From Aradus depressus (taxonomy: Eukaryota > Arthropoda > Insecta > Hemiptera > Aradidae): a stretch of 64,000 bases of DNA. A program made the position numbers and the translations under genes. Below, piece after piece: positions 40,548-51,965 of the stretch. The stretch lies in the NCBI GenBank assembly GCA_963662175.1, contig OY759218.1, positions 21,294,480-21,358,479 on the forward strand, written 5' to 3'. The number at the start of each line of letters is the position of its first letter. Position 1 is the stretch's first letter. The notes beneath the pieces are model-generated. The model made no database searches. It was not told the origin of the DNA and was given only the letters and a program-made list of their open reading frames with translations.

Positions 40548-40870
40548 GGTTCGACGGGTCAGCTCATCGTTTATTATTTGAAATCACTTCAATAAATAAA
40601 CATGTAACAATTTAGAACCTTCCCCCGAATATAGTTGCAATGTTTTATATATTCTATAATAACAAATAATTTTACTTTAGTGTTTAATTCATTGTTTATA
40701 AAAACATAAATAAATACTTCCAAAGATCCCTCTTTTTACTTACTAACTTCATGAAAATTGCTGCTTGGTGTAACTTATGAGCTCAAAATTGAATTTTGAA
40801 ACTCCCTCGACTACAAAAACAGATAACAGTTTGAAACCTTCTGTTAAACGGCAAGGAGGATAGAGTATTT
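40430..40870 (-). promoter_or_regulatory. BRD8 promoter / first-exon region, duplicated
   Basis: Two diverged tandem copies of about 200 bp: 40430-40640 (with exon 1) and 40670-40870. Both share TACTTTAGTGTTTA, an ACTTAC donor preceded by ATG, and a CAATTTAGAACCTTC-like end. In the outer copy the ATG (complement of 40750-40752) has only ATGAAGTTA before GTAAGT, which is phase 0 and not compatible with exon 2 (needs phase 2). So the outer copy is a non-coding or dead first exon. Confidence 0.5.
40525..40547 (-). CDS. BRD8: BRD8 exon 1 (start codon)
   Basis: The ATG is followed by ESFLKS and then a canonical GTAAGT donor, ending in phase 2. The start is chosen because this short exon joins in frame to the SANT-like exon and its donor is strong. 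The 5' UTR extends to the right for an unknown distance. Confidence 0.7.
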
Positions 40871-41790
40871 TCCTAACCCCAGCAAAAAGTCTCGACGTAA
40901 TTTATATGGGTGTGTGTATATGTTCTAACATCACGCCTCAGCGAGAGATGGGATGTTCATGAAATTTCACATAAAATTTCCTTATAAGCCCGGTTCAGAC
41001 ATAGGCTATGCTTCTTGTGGACCTTCCCAAACACATGTCATTTTGTAAATACCACTTTTAGCTTGTGACCTGCAAATATATTTATCCTTTTACCCTGTCT
41101 CCTTTATTTAGTTCCTTTTCTGATTACGTTAATTCCATCTCTTTCTGGGCCAAACAAAACAAACACCTCAAGCCCGATTTGACCCAAGCCTTCAAGGGAA
41201 ATTAGAGGGGTGAAGGGATAAATAAATCTGGAGGTCATCCTCGTAGAGGTGGTATTTACAAGAGCTGATTTGTGAAGGAAGGGCCCTTAAGAAGAGTGAG
41301 AAAACTCTTGAGTGGAGAGGAAGTGAGGACGAGGGAGAAGAGTAGGGGAACATGAAGGACTGGGAGCGACCTGCAAGGTAGGACTGGAGCCAGAGGAGGA
41401 CAGTATTGGAGAGGGGGAGACCGGCCGGCATGAAGTCGAAGGCTTTGGAAAAGTTGAACAGTACAAGCAGGGTCAGTTGTTTGTTGTCTATATCCTGTTG
41501 GAAGTCTTCAGTAAGGCAGTTTGAGCCCCATATCCGGGTCGGAAACCAGATTGGAAAGGGTCAAGGATTTTGTTGGTAAAAAGGAAATCTGGAAGTTGGG
41601 AATGAAATATGTGCTCTAAAGGTTTGGACGGGGAACACTGATGGGAGTTTGGGCGAAAGCCTTTTGGAGCTTCAGGATTAGGGACTTTGTTGAGAGGGAG
41701 TACATAGGCTTCTTTCCAGGCGGAAGGGAAGACGGAGTTTTGAAGGGAGAAATTATACATATGTAAGAGGACTGGGAGTATGACTGTTAA

Positions 41791-42757
41791 CCCTGGAATC
41801 ACAACGTGGGGTCACCCCTGACCCTGGAGTTCTGAAAATATTGTTTACTTCCATTACACTCCTGCAGTTAGACATGTCCTATCTTGTACCTTCCTGTCCT
41901 GACAAGATGATCACAACTGCTTTCAGCCCTCTCTTAGGAAACATTTACAGTGCCTTTGGGTCACGGGCGACCCCACGTTGTGGTGTATGAGGTATTTTTA
42001 TGGGATGTTAGGATGCAATTGGCATAAATTCCTACGTCATTTTTCGGCACAATGGGATGAAATTATCGAGGTCAAACTTTTTGAAAGAACTGGGAGAAGG
42101 TTTGGTTGAAGCCCACATGAAAAGAAGATTAGACAATCCACATCTTCCAAAGGATCTAAGAAGACTAATATGGGAGGTTCTAGGGAGCCCGCCACCTCAA
42201 CCAATCCCAACTCCAACGGGTAAACGTCCCGGAAGATGCAGTGATTGTGATCGAAGCAAGGACAGGAAAGGTGTATCACAATGTATAAAGTGTTTTAAGA
42301 GATTATGTGCTGAACACAAAGTATGTGTGTAAATTGTTCAAATGAATAATTTTTTTTTTCATTTCACTTATCTATCTATCCACGTTGTCAATATGCTATA
42401 TTTTTTTAAATTCATTTTTTCATATCAATTACTTTATGTTTTTTTGATTCTAGCATTATTAGGAAAATATAATGAATGAGAAAACTTTTTATATAATGTT
42501 GCTATTCAAGGAACAAATACAACATATAGTATATTAACATATACCTTAGTTTATAGTATTATGATGATTTATTCCTTAATCCCCCATCTTACATTTAATT
42601 TTTTATTTTTCATTATACATAGTTAGATTATGACTGTTAGTCATCAAAAATGGCAAAAATATCGGATTAAATAGAAAATAAAAAAAATATGACTAAATAT
42701 TGTATGTCATATATGACCCCACGTTGTTAAATTGCCAATAACGTTGTGGTTCCAGGG
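41791..42757 (+). mobile_element. Internally deleted piggyBac-type element
   Basis: 967 bp with inverted ends CCCTGGAATCACAACGT and CCCTGGAACCACAACGT (one mismatch), flanked by TTAA at 41787-41790 and 42758-42761. The box GACCCCACGTTGT recurs near both ends (around 41802, 41970, 42715). Inside is only the 3' end of a transposase gene. It is a different family from the element at 30577-33434. Confidence 0.85.
42057..42332 (+). pseudogene. piggyBac transposase remnant, C-terminal cysteine-rich domain
   Basis: 91 codons: SNFLKELGEGLVEAHMKRRL, which parallels FLKKLGQELVKPHVERRI of the intact transposase in this window, then a Pro-rich linker, then the zinc domain CSDCDRSKD, GVSQCIKCFKRLCAEHKVC. 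This is the end-binding domain of piggyBac transposases without the catalytic part. A short internal protein of this kind could in principle still bind transposon ends. Confidence 0.75.
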
Positions 42758-43639
42758 TTAAGCAAGCTTTAAGGAAAAAGAGTGGGATGTCGTCAGGGCC
42801 AAGGGCATTAGAAGGACCATTAAAAATAGTCTTCAGGAGGGTATCAGGGTAAATGTAAGAGAAAAAACAGTTATTTGAATCGAAGGGATGGGGAGGTGCA
42901 ATCGTAGCTGGAGACGGATTAGGTCGGGAGACAAAAAAGGAATTTAGTGTGTCGGGAGAGAAAGTTGAAGAAGAAGGATGGTTTTTGGGGGAACCTAACG
43001 AGAGCTTCCGAAGAGCTGTTAGGTGCCTCGCTGATTAAGTTGTCCGTTAGGTGCCTCGCTGATTAAGTTCAGTAAGAACCGCGATTTGTGCGCTTGAATA
43101 AGCGATTGAGCGCGGTTTCGAAGGGCTTTGAAGGAGGAATAGTTCGTGTCCAACTTGGATCTACAGAACCTCCTTCTGACCGAGTCCCGCTCCTTCATGA
43201 CTCTCCTGATCTCTGGGGTGATCCATGGGGCAGGGGGTCGTCTGGGCAACATTGGTTTCAGTGGAGAGTGCTTGTCAAGTAGCTTCGGGAGGGTCCTGTT
43301 AAAGGTGGCCACTTTCTCGTCGATTGAGGGCAGATCGAAGATGGCTTGTCAGTTCGCTGCGTCAAGATCCTCTTGGAGAAACCCGAAGGTTAGGAACTTG
43401 AGATTTCAGAGGTATATAGTATTAGGAATAAGATGAGGAGCTGCTATGTCGTAAGATATTTGGATGAAGTCATGAGCGGAAAGGAAAGGAACTGGCTGTT
43501 GTGAATAGAAGGAAACCCACTGATAATAACACTGCTCAGCTTTGCTTCCAGAGTTAAACTTATAATTAAATGAGGAAGAAGCATGGCAAGCAACGAACCT
43601 TTTTTTTCATTGTTACCGTTATTTATAGGAATTATCAAT

Positions 43640-45130
43640 TTACTAACGAAATAAGATTAAGGTGGACGAAGGTTCGAGAAACAAAAATTCCACTTTTCCA
43701 TTAGGTAGGCTTTAAAATTTATCAGCCACCTTTGCGCATACTATGAAGAACATTTGTGCAGGGAAGCAGCTAACCCAAATGTCACAACAATGAACTTAGT
43801 GTGTGAATTCAAGTCCAATTAATTTTGTTAGTGTTCAGATAATGTTTAAAATGTTTTGTGCTTTTATTTTTCCATTAATATAATTCGTTTTTCAAAACGT
43901 TTAAAAATGTTTACAATACTTCTTGTCGTTATCTATTTTTCAAGTTTGAATTTGAAACACCCTCATATAATCTTCTTTATTAAATAAGAAAATATTTATT
44001 TTTTAAAAAGTGCTTAAAAAAGGCCTCTCTCGTGGTATGCAACAATACTTTCTGCTATTTCAGAAATTAGTAAAGGTTAATATTTATAGCTAAATATTTG
44101 TAGATTATCAGGTACAAATAGCTTTTGAAGAACATTAATAGTTCTGCTTATATCGTTGGAGAAATTGTAAGTTTTCCATTGCAAATAAAAATTATTATAT
44201 ATCTAATTGTGTTCCAAACCATCAATAATAACGAATAAAAAAAATATTTTAAAAGAAAGACGGTATTTTAAGACGGTTTTCTTCGGAAAATGTATTTCAT
44301 TAAAAATGTGCCATACACTTTTCTTAACAAGAGATTTTTAGAGGAGAAAATGAGAAAATAAATGAATAAGGCAGGTGTGGCGCCAACGATAGGCATGCTG
44401 ACCCCCGAAGAGGAGGGGACTCTTATTCTACTTCGACCAGAAGCATGAAAATCGTCTACGTTCGTTAGAAGCCGTGACGCCATCTTCAGAATAGTAGCTC
44501 CTGAGTTTTGTCTTTCAAAAAAAGTGAATACCTACTACGAAAATCTGAAGACTTAAGAAGAGTTTACAGGGAAGAAGATTTTCAACCCATAATCAATTCT
44601 CGCTATTTTTGGACATACCACCAGTGGAAACAGCCAACCATGAGGGGGCGGGGGGGATGACCATCCCCCTGCGAGCACAATTGCCTACGCCGGTCCGGGT
44701 CCCTCAATCGATCGCATTGCCAGGTGGTGGGGAACTCCCGACTCTTCAGTCCTACACCAGGTAGCTCTTAGCTAATGTACCGCCCCATCCCACCTCACGT
44801 GAGTAAATCTTACGAATTTTTTTAATGTCTTAATTTTTAGTGAATTTTTTTATTACTTCCCTAACTGTAGGTAGTTCATGGGAAATTATAAACAGCAAAA
44901 TTTCGATGCGGATTTTCACCTGAATTTCGTATTTTTCCGTTCCCCTGAACTAAAAAAGATTTTTAAAAAAAGTCAAATTATAAGCTCGAATTATTTGTAA
45001 TCCCAACAAAAGCAACTCAGTTGTAAAATTCCAGTAATGCGGTAATCCCTCAAGTAATGTTCTAAGGAGGATTTTAGGTAAGGCAATTTTGAAACAGTCA
45101 ATTTTCATAACTTATTTATAATTTTATTAT
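43640..45130. other. Intergenic, no recognised gene
   Basis: AT-rich DNA with one GC-rich block at about 44600-44800 (a run of G near 44650, and CCAGGTGGTGGGGAACTCCC), which may be a worn mobile element. I see no coding similarity on either strand. Confidence 0.4.
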
Positions 45131-45131
45131 T

Positions 45132-45172
<41 letters not shown>
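45132..45172. repeat. (TA)n microsatellite
   Basis: An uninterrupted TA tract, followed within 100 bases by a poly-A and A-rich stretch. Confidence 0.9.
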
Positions 45173-45173
<1 letters not shown>

Positions 45174-45933
45174 GTATATATAATGAGTAAAAGTATAATG
45201 AAAAAAAAAAAAAAAAATTAAGAAAATTAAATAAAAAATAAAAAATATGTATATAATATGGTAATAGCCAGAATATTGATATAGTTATCATATAGTTAGA
45301 ATATTGATATGATAATATACTATATATATATTCTATAAATGACTAGCTCTCTGAAGGTTTATTCCCAATATGTTCGGGAGATGAGATCTCAATTAACTGT
45401 GTTCTGTCACAATCTGGTAGGCTATGACTATGAAGATTTGTATTGGAGCGGTGGCTACGTGAGAGTATAAAGGTTGTCATAAATGGTTACAGCCTGACAG
45501 GGACCCCAACTTTAAGTAGTTGACTCGTGAGGATGGGGTCTTAGCTGCATTTAAGGAGTCATTTAATGTTACATCTGCTTTTAAAACCAGTGCCAACTTG
45601 GAGACCCTCTGTTTCTGTGTTAGCCTTCCCCCTGTCTGGTCTACTTCCCTCCCAACACTACCCTTAATAATTATAATACTTTGTGTCATTAATTCCAATA
45701 ATTGGGGCTAATCTAATTATTATAGGCTACTTTAATTTTCCCTATAGACTATACTCTAATGAATATATTTCCAAGTCCGAAAAGTATTTAAAATTAAAAA
45801 TCTTTATCGAATTATATAATTTAATTTCATAGCTAATATTACAATCCGAAAACCTTAATTGCCGAACGGAAGAGCATTTGAGTCTGAGTTCTACTCCCAG
45901 AGGATCCGAATCATCCACTTGGAGTCCCAAATT

Positions 45934-46125
45934 TTGCCTACCTATGTTTATTCACCTAAAGTCTTTAACGAGTACGCGACATCGGACCATAGCTTACGTC
46001 CCATCCGAAGGACGGCATGCTAAGTTTATTTTACCTCCCAGATAAAATAAACTTAGCCTCGGCCGGGTTTTAACCCACGATCTTAAGCTCAGTAAGCAAG
46101 CACGCATACCACTTAGCTACCGGCG
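45934..46125 (-). mobile_element. tRNA-derived SINE, minus orientation, broken at its head
   Basis: The minus strand begins GGCGCCGGTAGCTAAGTGGT, continues ATGCGTGCTTGCTTACTGAG and GTGGGTTAAAACCCGG, then the SINE body with AAATAAACTTAG boxes. A-box-like and B-box-like sequences indicate an origin from a tRNA gene with a pol III promoter. A Transib-type element is inserted in its first bases. Confidence 0.7.
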
Positions 46126-46613
46126 CACAGTGTGAAATTTATGAGTTTCGATTTTCAAAATTCGAGCCCCTTTCAATTTTTGATCAATTTGGATGAAACT
46201 AGGTGCAAAATATTTGTGAAAGCTGGCTTTTTATCAGGTAACTGCGGGTTTCACAATCAAGGTATTATATGCCAATTGACAGCTGCCAAAACCCCGCGAA
46301 AATTTTAAAGAAATTTAATTTTTTTGTCCAAGTTTTTGTTAACGGATTTTTACAACTTAAATTAATGTTTTTTGGGGGGCTGATTACGAATTCAATATTT
46401 ATTTTAGCCAGAATTGGTCCTAATGTTGTCATTCTGACCTAAAGTGGCTATTTTTGCCACTGGCATATAATACCTTGATTGTAGAACCCGCAGTTATCTA
46501 ATAAAAAGCCAGCTTTCTCAAAATATTTTGCACCTAGTTTCATCCAAATTGATCAAAAATTGAGCGGGGGCTCGAATTTTGAAAATCAAAACTCATAAAT
46601 ATTTCTCACTGTG
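46126..46613. mobile_element. Transib-type non-autonomous element
   Basis: 488 bp with inverted ends of about 160 bp, both starting CACAGTG, and a 5-bp GC-rich target duplication CGGCG at 46121-46125 and 46614-46618. Transib transposons, the relatives of RAG1, have CACWRTG-type ends and 5-bp GC-rich duplications. No transposase is encoded. Removing it restores the SINE head GCTACCGGCGCC. Confidence 0.75.
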
Positions 46614-46640
46614 CGGCGCCCTCTACCAATTATAAATCAC

Positions 46641-46666
46641 ATACACACACACACACACACACACAG
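46641..46666. repeat. (CA)n microsatellite followed by CAGACAGACATC
   Basis: A CA tract followed by CAGACAGACATC. A similar end (CGCACATAGACAGACATCAA) occurs near 23500 and a related one near 47880, each followed or preceded by similar sequence. This suggests a dispersed repeat family with this signature. Confidence 0.6.
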
Positions 46667-47903
46667 ACAGACATCATAGCGAAAATCGTCAAAACATTCT
46701 CAAGGGAGCTTGAAACGTGAAAATCCGTTGAAAACTCGATCTGGGATTTTCACACGATTACAATAACTGTATTATGGTATAAGAAATTAAAAAAACGAAA
46801 TTTGTTTTATTTACGATAAGGGGGGTCAGGGGATGGCGGATGGGTTCGCTAGGTGGTTGCTTTCCTGGAGTTCTGACATAGCCGGAACTAGGACATTCTG
46901 ATCGACCGTTCATTACCATCAGCCCAACACTGCAGCTAGTCTTCATCAGAGTCACCATTAATTAAATCGGTTAGTAGAGACTGTTTAAAATTACCGACTT
47001 ATATCAATATTACCTACTCCTTCAAAAATCGCTGAAAAAAAATTATTGTAGCCCTTTTACGGCCAAATAAAACAGTCTATATCATTATACTAACATGAAT
47101 TTATGACCAGGCGTTCTACTACCACTAATTTAATTTTTTAAAAATCGTCGGTGAATCGCCAGCCATATACTTCCCCAGAACGAATTAATGAATTAAGTTT
47201 CCGCTTTCCCTCCAAAATCAACCTACCTGGGCTAAATTCAATAGTTGAATGGGTGTCTGGAAGAAGGGCCTATGTCAGGTTTTTCAAATTTTACACTGAA
47301 ACAATTGCAATATAGTAAAAACCAGCTACAAATGGCATAAGCCCTTTTTCCATTGGAAAAAGACTGAAAACAGAAAGAATTTTTTTATTCCAAAGTTAGG
47401 TCGGAAAATAAAAAAAAATTATTGATTAATACAAAATACTGCAAAAGTAGTAAGTGACTACTGTGAAGGTAACGACGTATAGAATTTTATTTATTTAATT
47501 ATTATTTTCAATAATTTTCTTTATCACACTACTAAAGATAACATAGGCCCTTCTTTTACATGACCTTCTCCATTCGCGCCTTCATTAATCAAGGTCCATG
47601 GCATCTAATGGCAGAGTATTGAACTTAAAACTATGCAGGTACTTCCTCCACATCACATAGGTCTTTCTTCCAGACACCCATTCAGTTGACTTACATAGGG
47701 GCTTCTGAATCATACTAAATTTTGTGTCGATAAATTCATTACAATGGCAGTTATTGAAGTTTTTGTGTAAAGCTTCATTTGACTGGAAATCAATATGAGT
47801 TGTCCTCATGGGTTTCTGGATGCACATACAAAATTTTTGTGCAGATGCATTCATTCTATCGGGAGTTATAGAGTTCACAGACACACGCACACACAGACAG
47901 CAT

Positions 47904-48122
47904 TGGGGAAGTAATTGTACAAAACATGGCTAGCATTCAAGCAGGGCTCTCAGGTTTATGTCATGTGCACCGATTACGGTAAAGCTTATACTTCTTATAC
48001 CGACTACATCCGTAAAAGTGTAGTGGGTATAAGAAGTATAAGCTTTACCGTAATCGGTGCACATGACATAAACCTGAGAGCCCTGCTTGAATGCTAGCCA
48101 TGTTTTGTACAATTACTTCCCC
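47904..48122. repeat. Near-perfect long hairpin (about 105-bp arms)
   Basis: The left arm (47904-48008) and right arm (48018-48122) are reverse complements with a single visible mismatch close to the ten-base loop. The same 60-codon open frame starting MYKTWLAFKQGSQ is therefore found on both strands; it is a mirror effect, not evidence of a gene. Transcription through it would give a long double-stranded RNA hairpin. Confidence 0.9.
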
Positions 48123-48394
48123 ATTGTCACATCAAATGTTATCTGTTGCCTCACTTCCATAACAGTTTTCTATTAGGTACACCGAGATTTTGTTATTTGT
48201 GATTTATATAATCTGTCGAGATGAATGCATTGTAACAAAAAGGTGACAATAAATTTTTTTGTCCCCTCTTCCGAAACACTGACTATCTTTCAGTTATTGA
48301 ATCACATTCCAGTAAATTTGTACAACCAGTTAACTGGAAACTTTCTAAATTTTTGTTTCTTAATAACTAATCAAAATTTAATTACTTATACTTT

Positions 48395-49549
48395 TTTAAT
48401 TAATGAAAATCCTTCAAATATTATCTCATTTCGAATGGTTTTCATAATTTCATCCGTTTTTATATTGAATTAGAGTAAGATAAATAAATGAAAAAATGTA
48501 CGTTTTTAGCTCAAATTTGTATGATAAATTAAGTTTTCCCTTTATAGCCTTCTTTCTCTTCTGGCTGAAGATCAGTGGGTGCCTCACATCTTAATTCACA
48601 AACAGACACACACATATATAAATCATTTCATTTTATTTATACCTTTGATAGTTTCAATAACGATATACTATTGAACAATAGTAATAGCAAAAAATTGGTT
48701 TCAGAACTTTTTAATAAAGCATATTGATAGGAGTGGGCCAAATGAACTTCCCTGGGGAACACCGGAGAAGGGAGGCCTTAAACCCGTCATATTCTATGTA
48801 ATTTCTTGTAAATATACGTAATCGTAATATTACGATGTGAGGCACCCACTGATCTTCAGCCAGAAGAGAAAGAAGGCTATAAAGGGAAAACTTAATTTAT
48901 CATACAAATTTGAGCTAAAAACGTACATTTTTTCATTTATTTATCTTACTCTAATCATATATATAAAGCTGAAAATGTCTGTGCGTTTACCGCTATAACT
49001 CACGAACGGCTTGATGGATTTGATTATTTTTTTTTTTTAATTTGTTCGTCATCGTCTGTGGAAGGGTATAGGCGTGTTAGTACCTCAATATCTGGTCCAT
49101 CCCAGCATCCACCCACGCAATCTTTGTAACTCAAAAACCACTGCAATGATTAATGAGGAATCTTTTTGAATAGATAAGTTTTATCTACCGGAAGGTTAAG
49201 GTCTATTTTTTAATCAACCCCTGGTCCATCCCAGCATCCACTCACGCAATCTTTGTAACTCGAAAACCATTGCAACGATTAATAAAAAATCTTTTTGAAT
49301 AAATTAGTTTTAGCTCCAAAGCTAGCGTTACTACAGTTGAAGAACTATAAGCCTTATTCCGTATGAATAATTGAAAATTATAACATCATGAATGTACTGT
49401 CGAGGAACTGAATAGCCTTATAGGAGATATTGGGAGAAAAGTCAAAGTTCCCCGGGCAACGCCGGGTATTACTGCTAGTTCAATATAAAAACGGATGAAA
49501 TTATGAAAACCATTCGAAATGAGATAATATTAGAAGGATTTTCATTAAA
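48395..49549. repeat. Inverted duplication with Helitron in one arm
   Basis: The left arm (about 48395-48592) is the reverse complement of 48834-48954 plus 49479-49549. The two right-hand pieces are separated by a Helitron insertion, and join perfectly when it is removed. The spacer is 48593-48833. Confidence 0.85.
48955..49478 (+). mobile_element. Non-autonomous Helitron
   Basis: 524 bp starting TCATATATATAAAGC and ending GCTAG, inserted between A and T; the undamaged partner arm shows the empty site CTAATTCAAT. A CCCGG-GCAACG-CCGGG hairpin lies twelve bases before the CTAG end. TC...CTRR ends, a 3' hairpin and an A/T target without duplication define Helitrons. It contains two diverged tandem copies of a block with TGGTCCATCCCAGCATCCAC. 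Confidence 0.87.
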
Positions 49550-49984
49550 AAGTTCTGGAACCCATTTTTTAATAAGTTTGCTTGATTTACGTGAAAACGG
49601 TTAGTCTTATCGAAACATTGGCCCTTATCAAAAATGTTCCTTATTAAATTTCCAATCCTCAAAATGTCCTCAGATTTGATAGTCCTATAAGAACAAAGTT
49701 ATCGCAATATTCAATAAAATGTAGAATAGGTAGTTTAAAATGATGTTTAAATTGTAACGCATAGCTACGAATTTTAAAATATGTATTTGATTGGTACTTT
49801 TTATTAAAAAAAATTAAAATAAAGAAAAAAATAAAATATATGTGACAACAAAAACAAAACAACAGGACTTTCTTATACCAACCGCTTTAGTACAGACCAC
49901 TCTCCCTATTCCTCTCCCCTTTTCAAATTATTTTCATGCTGACTTTGCTGGGTAGAAGAAAGTCACTCACAGAACCATGCTATA

Positions 49985-51211
49985 GAATATAATAGAATAG
50001 AATAGAATGTTTTTTATTAAAAAAAGAAAAATAACATAATTCCAAGAAATATACAAAGAGAAAACACTTAGACTATAGCCATTTAGGCCGTCAGTCGGAG
50101 TTGGCATTACAGATATTTGATAATGAAGAACAAAAAATATTAACTTATATAAATAAATGAAGAGAATAAATAAACATCGTTAAATTCCTTTAAAATAAAA
50201 AATAAAAAAATAATAAAAAAAATAAATAAAAAATATGTAAACATAAAACATACAAAAATAATAATGCGAATAATGAGAGAATAAAATAAAGACAAGAAAC
50301 CAAATAAAATTAATTAAACAACATGGCGGGTAAATGGTAATAATCATAAATTACATGAAGGAAGGAGGTTTGATTGGATCCTAGAAATTAAATTCCCGAA
50401 TTAACATATTTCTATATTTAGATGCAGCCCTTGCGTAATTATAGATAAGATTCCAGTTTTTCCCATTCAGAAAAGCGATGAGTTCCCCTCTCCCTAGGGT
50501 AGGTTTGCCCAGCCACCTCTGTCTGACCTCTCTAAGGACGGGGCATACACCAACAAAATGGAACAGGTCCTCCACCTCCCTCAAGTTACAGAGCGAACAA
50601 AGGAATTGTTCTTCTCTCCTGCTCACGTTGAAATTCAGGTATAGCAACTGTCCCCTAAGCTTCATTATAGTACGCATCAAGCATAATTTGTTTCCATCTT
50701 TAATGTAGTGATTGTCCCCCAAATCAAAATTGAGATCCTTATACAGACCATGAAAACGTGAGCTGGATGCTTCATTAAACAAGTCATTTTTAAAACCCCT
50801 TTCTACATTATCCAGTAACGTTTCTATACAAATTCTACTCTTATCAGGATTCAGATATTGGTGAACTTGGATATTTTGTTTATTACACAAATCTACATAT
50901 TCCTTGTTCCAAAACATTTTCGCTTTAATTACTTCTTCAGCTAGGACTTTCGGAAGACGGTGATCAGGTAAAAGGAGAGTTTTTTGAATATAATTAAAAT
51001 GTAACCTGAAATAATGAAGGAATAGTGGCTTCACTCCAGTTTCAAAATATACTATGTAATTTGGCGTATTTTTGGGTAGATGGAACAATTTTTTAATGAA
51101 AAAAGTATTTAATTTTTCCACTTCGCCATACCACTTAAATCCCCAAACCTGTGCCCCATAGCCCATCACAGCTCTCATAACCGAGTTAAACACTTCATAT
51201 TTGGCCGAAAT
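49985..51211 (-). mobile_element. 5'-truncated non-LTR retrotransposon with pentamer tail
   Basis: Flanked by a 13-bp direct repeat GAACCATGCTATA (49972-49984 and 51212-51224). In minus orientation it holds the end of ORF2, a 3' UTR and an (ATTCT)n tail next to the left duplication. Truncation at the 5' end, a target duplication and a short tandem-repeat tail are the signs of target-primed reverse transcription. Confidence 0.82.
50381..51211 (-). pseudogene. Non-LTR retrotransposon ORF2, C-terminal domain
   Basis: About 277 codons open without interruption inside the element: AVMGYGAQVWGFKWYGEVEK, FFIKKLFHLPKNTPNYIVYF, ETGVKPLFLHYFRLHFNYIQ, and a terminal zinc knuckle CSLCNLREVEDLFHFVGVCP. 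The post-RT region with an H/C finger places it among insect LINE ORF2 proteins. The catalytic RT and endonuclease are absent. The reading frame runs on past the insertion point into flanking DNA by chance. Confidence 0.75.
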
Positions 51212-51394
51212 GAACCATGCTATACAATGAAACAAAAGGAACCGCTGACGCCAACATATTACATTCATATACCCAGTAATAATAATGTCAGTGTGAAATG
51301 AATTTGAGAGGGGGGAGTGGAAGAGAGATTCGTACAAAAGATGGTTAGTATAACAAAGTCCTGTTGTTTTGTTTTTGTTATGACTGTTCAAGAA

Positions 51395-51960
51395 AGCGTC
51401 TTTTGTTTAAAACCATTGGGTTTCTAAACCCATATTTATATGAAATTTTTGCTCAATTTTAAATTTTATATAAGATTCTGAAATGTATCACACTCGGGGC
51501 CACCCTGTATTATTCAGTTATCGATAATTTCAATGAGGAATGTTATTTGTTCCAATTGGAAGCTGTACCGAGGCAGTACATCATGTGTCTCGCGAAGAGG
51601 TTAATTGTCGTTTGACCTACGCCTATACTTGAAACGTTTTTTTTTTTTAAATGATTTGCTCATTATGATTCGGCTTGCATTCGCTGCAAACGTTGTGCGC
51701 GGAGTGTCGGAATTCCTTAACGAAATAAATCTGAACTATGCCAATGATGAGGCCGCTACATCATTCGGACTTTGGAAAGAAATATGGTGCCTCATGGTAC
51801 ATTTATTTTCTCCCAGCTATATTATCGTTATAAAATCGGTCAGAAAGATGTTGAGTTTTCACTGGAACTTCATGTTTTCCGACTGAATTCAAAAATGAAA
51901 CAAAAAATAGTGTATACGAGTATGTCGATCCAGTACCCTAAGGATGACACCTACTCACAT
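51395..51960. other. Intergenic, no recognised gene
   Basis: The open frame at 51605-51886 includes FAANVVRGVSEFLNEIN but matches no family I know. Nothing around it suggests a gene. Confidence 0.4.
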
Positions 51961-51965
51961 TCAGA

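Larger units (their letters stand above)
41190..43640 (-). mobile_element. CR1/Jockey-like non-LTR retrotransposon, broken and split by piggyBac
   Basis: Minus strand, 5' part at 43312-43019: LLDKHSPLKPMLPRRPPAPW, ITPEIRRVMKERDSVRRRF (linker between endonuclease and RT). After the piggyBac insertion, at 41802-41488: LLHMYNFSLQNSVFPSAWKE, LPLNKVPNPEAPKGFRPNSH, DPFQSGFRPGYGAQTALLK. At 41431-41192: LLWLQSYLAGRSQ and CKYHLYEDDLQIYLS (the YxDD box, here YEDD). Several frameshifts and stops mark it as dead. A short direct repeat of GTTAGGTGCCTCGCTGATTA lies at 43019-43070. Confidence 0.72.

Noticed and set aside
45934..46125. tRNA gene
   Set aside because: tRNA-like head only, with a degenerate B box and a long non-tRNA body repeated at 51966 and 11440; a SINE.
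47585..47890. 101-codon minus-strand frame
   Set aside because: Lies in a dispersed repeat with CACACACAGACAG and inverted boxes (47250 and 47655). No protein family, and the composition looks random.
47915..48112. Two 60-codon frames with nearly the same protein on both strands
   Set aside because: A direct result of the near-perfect palindrome.
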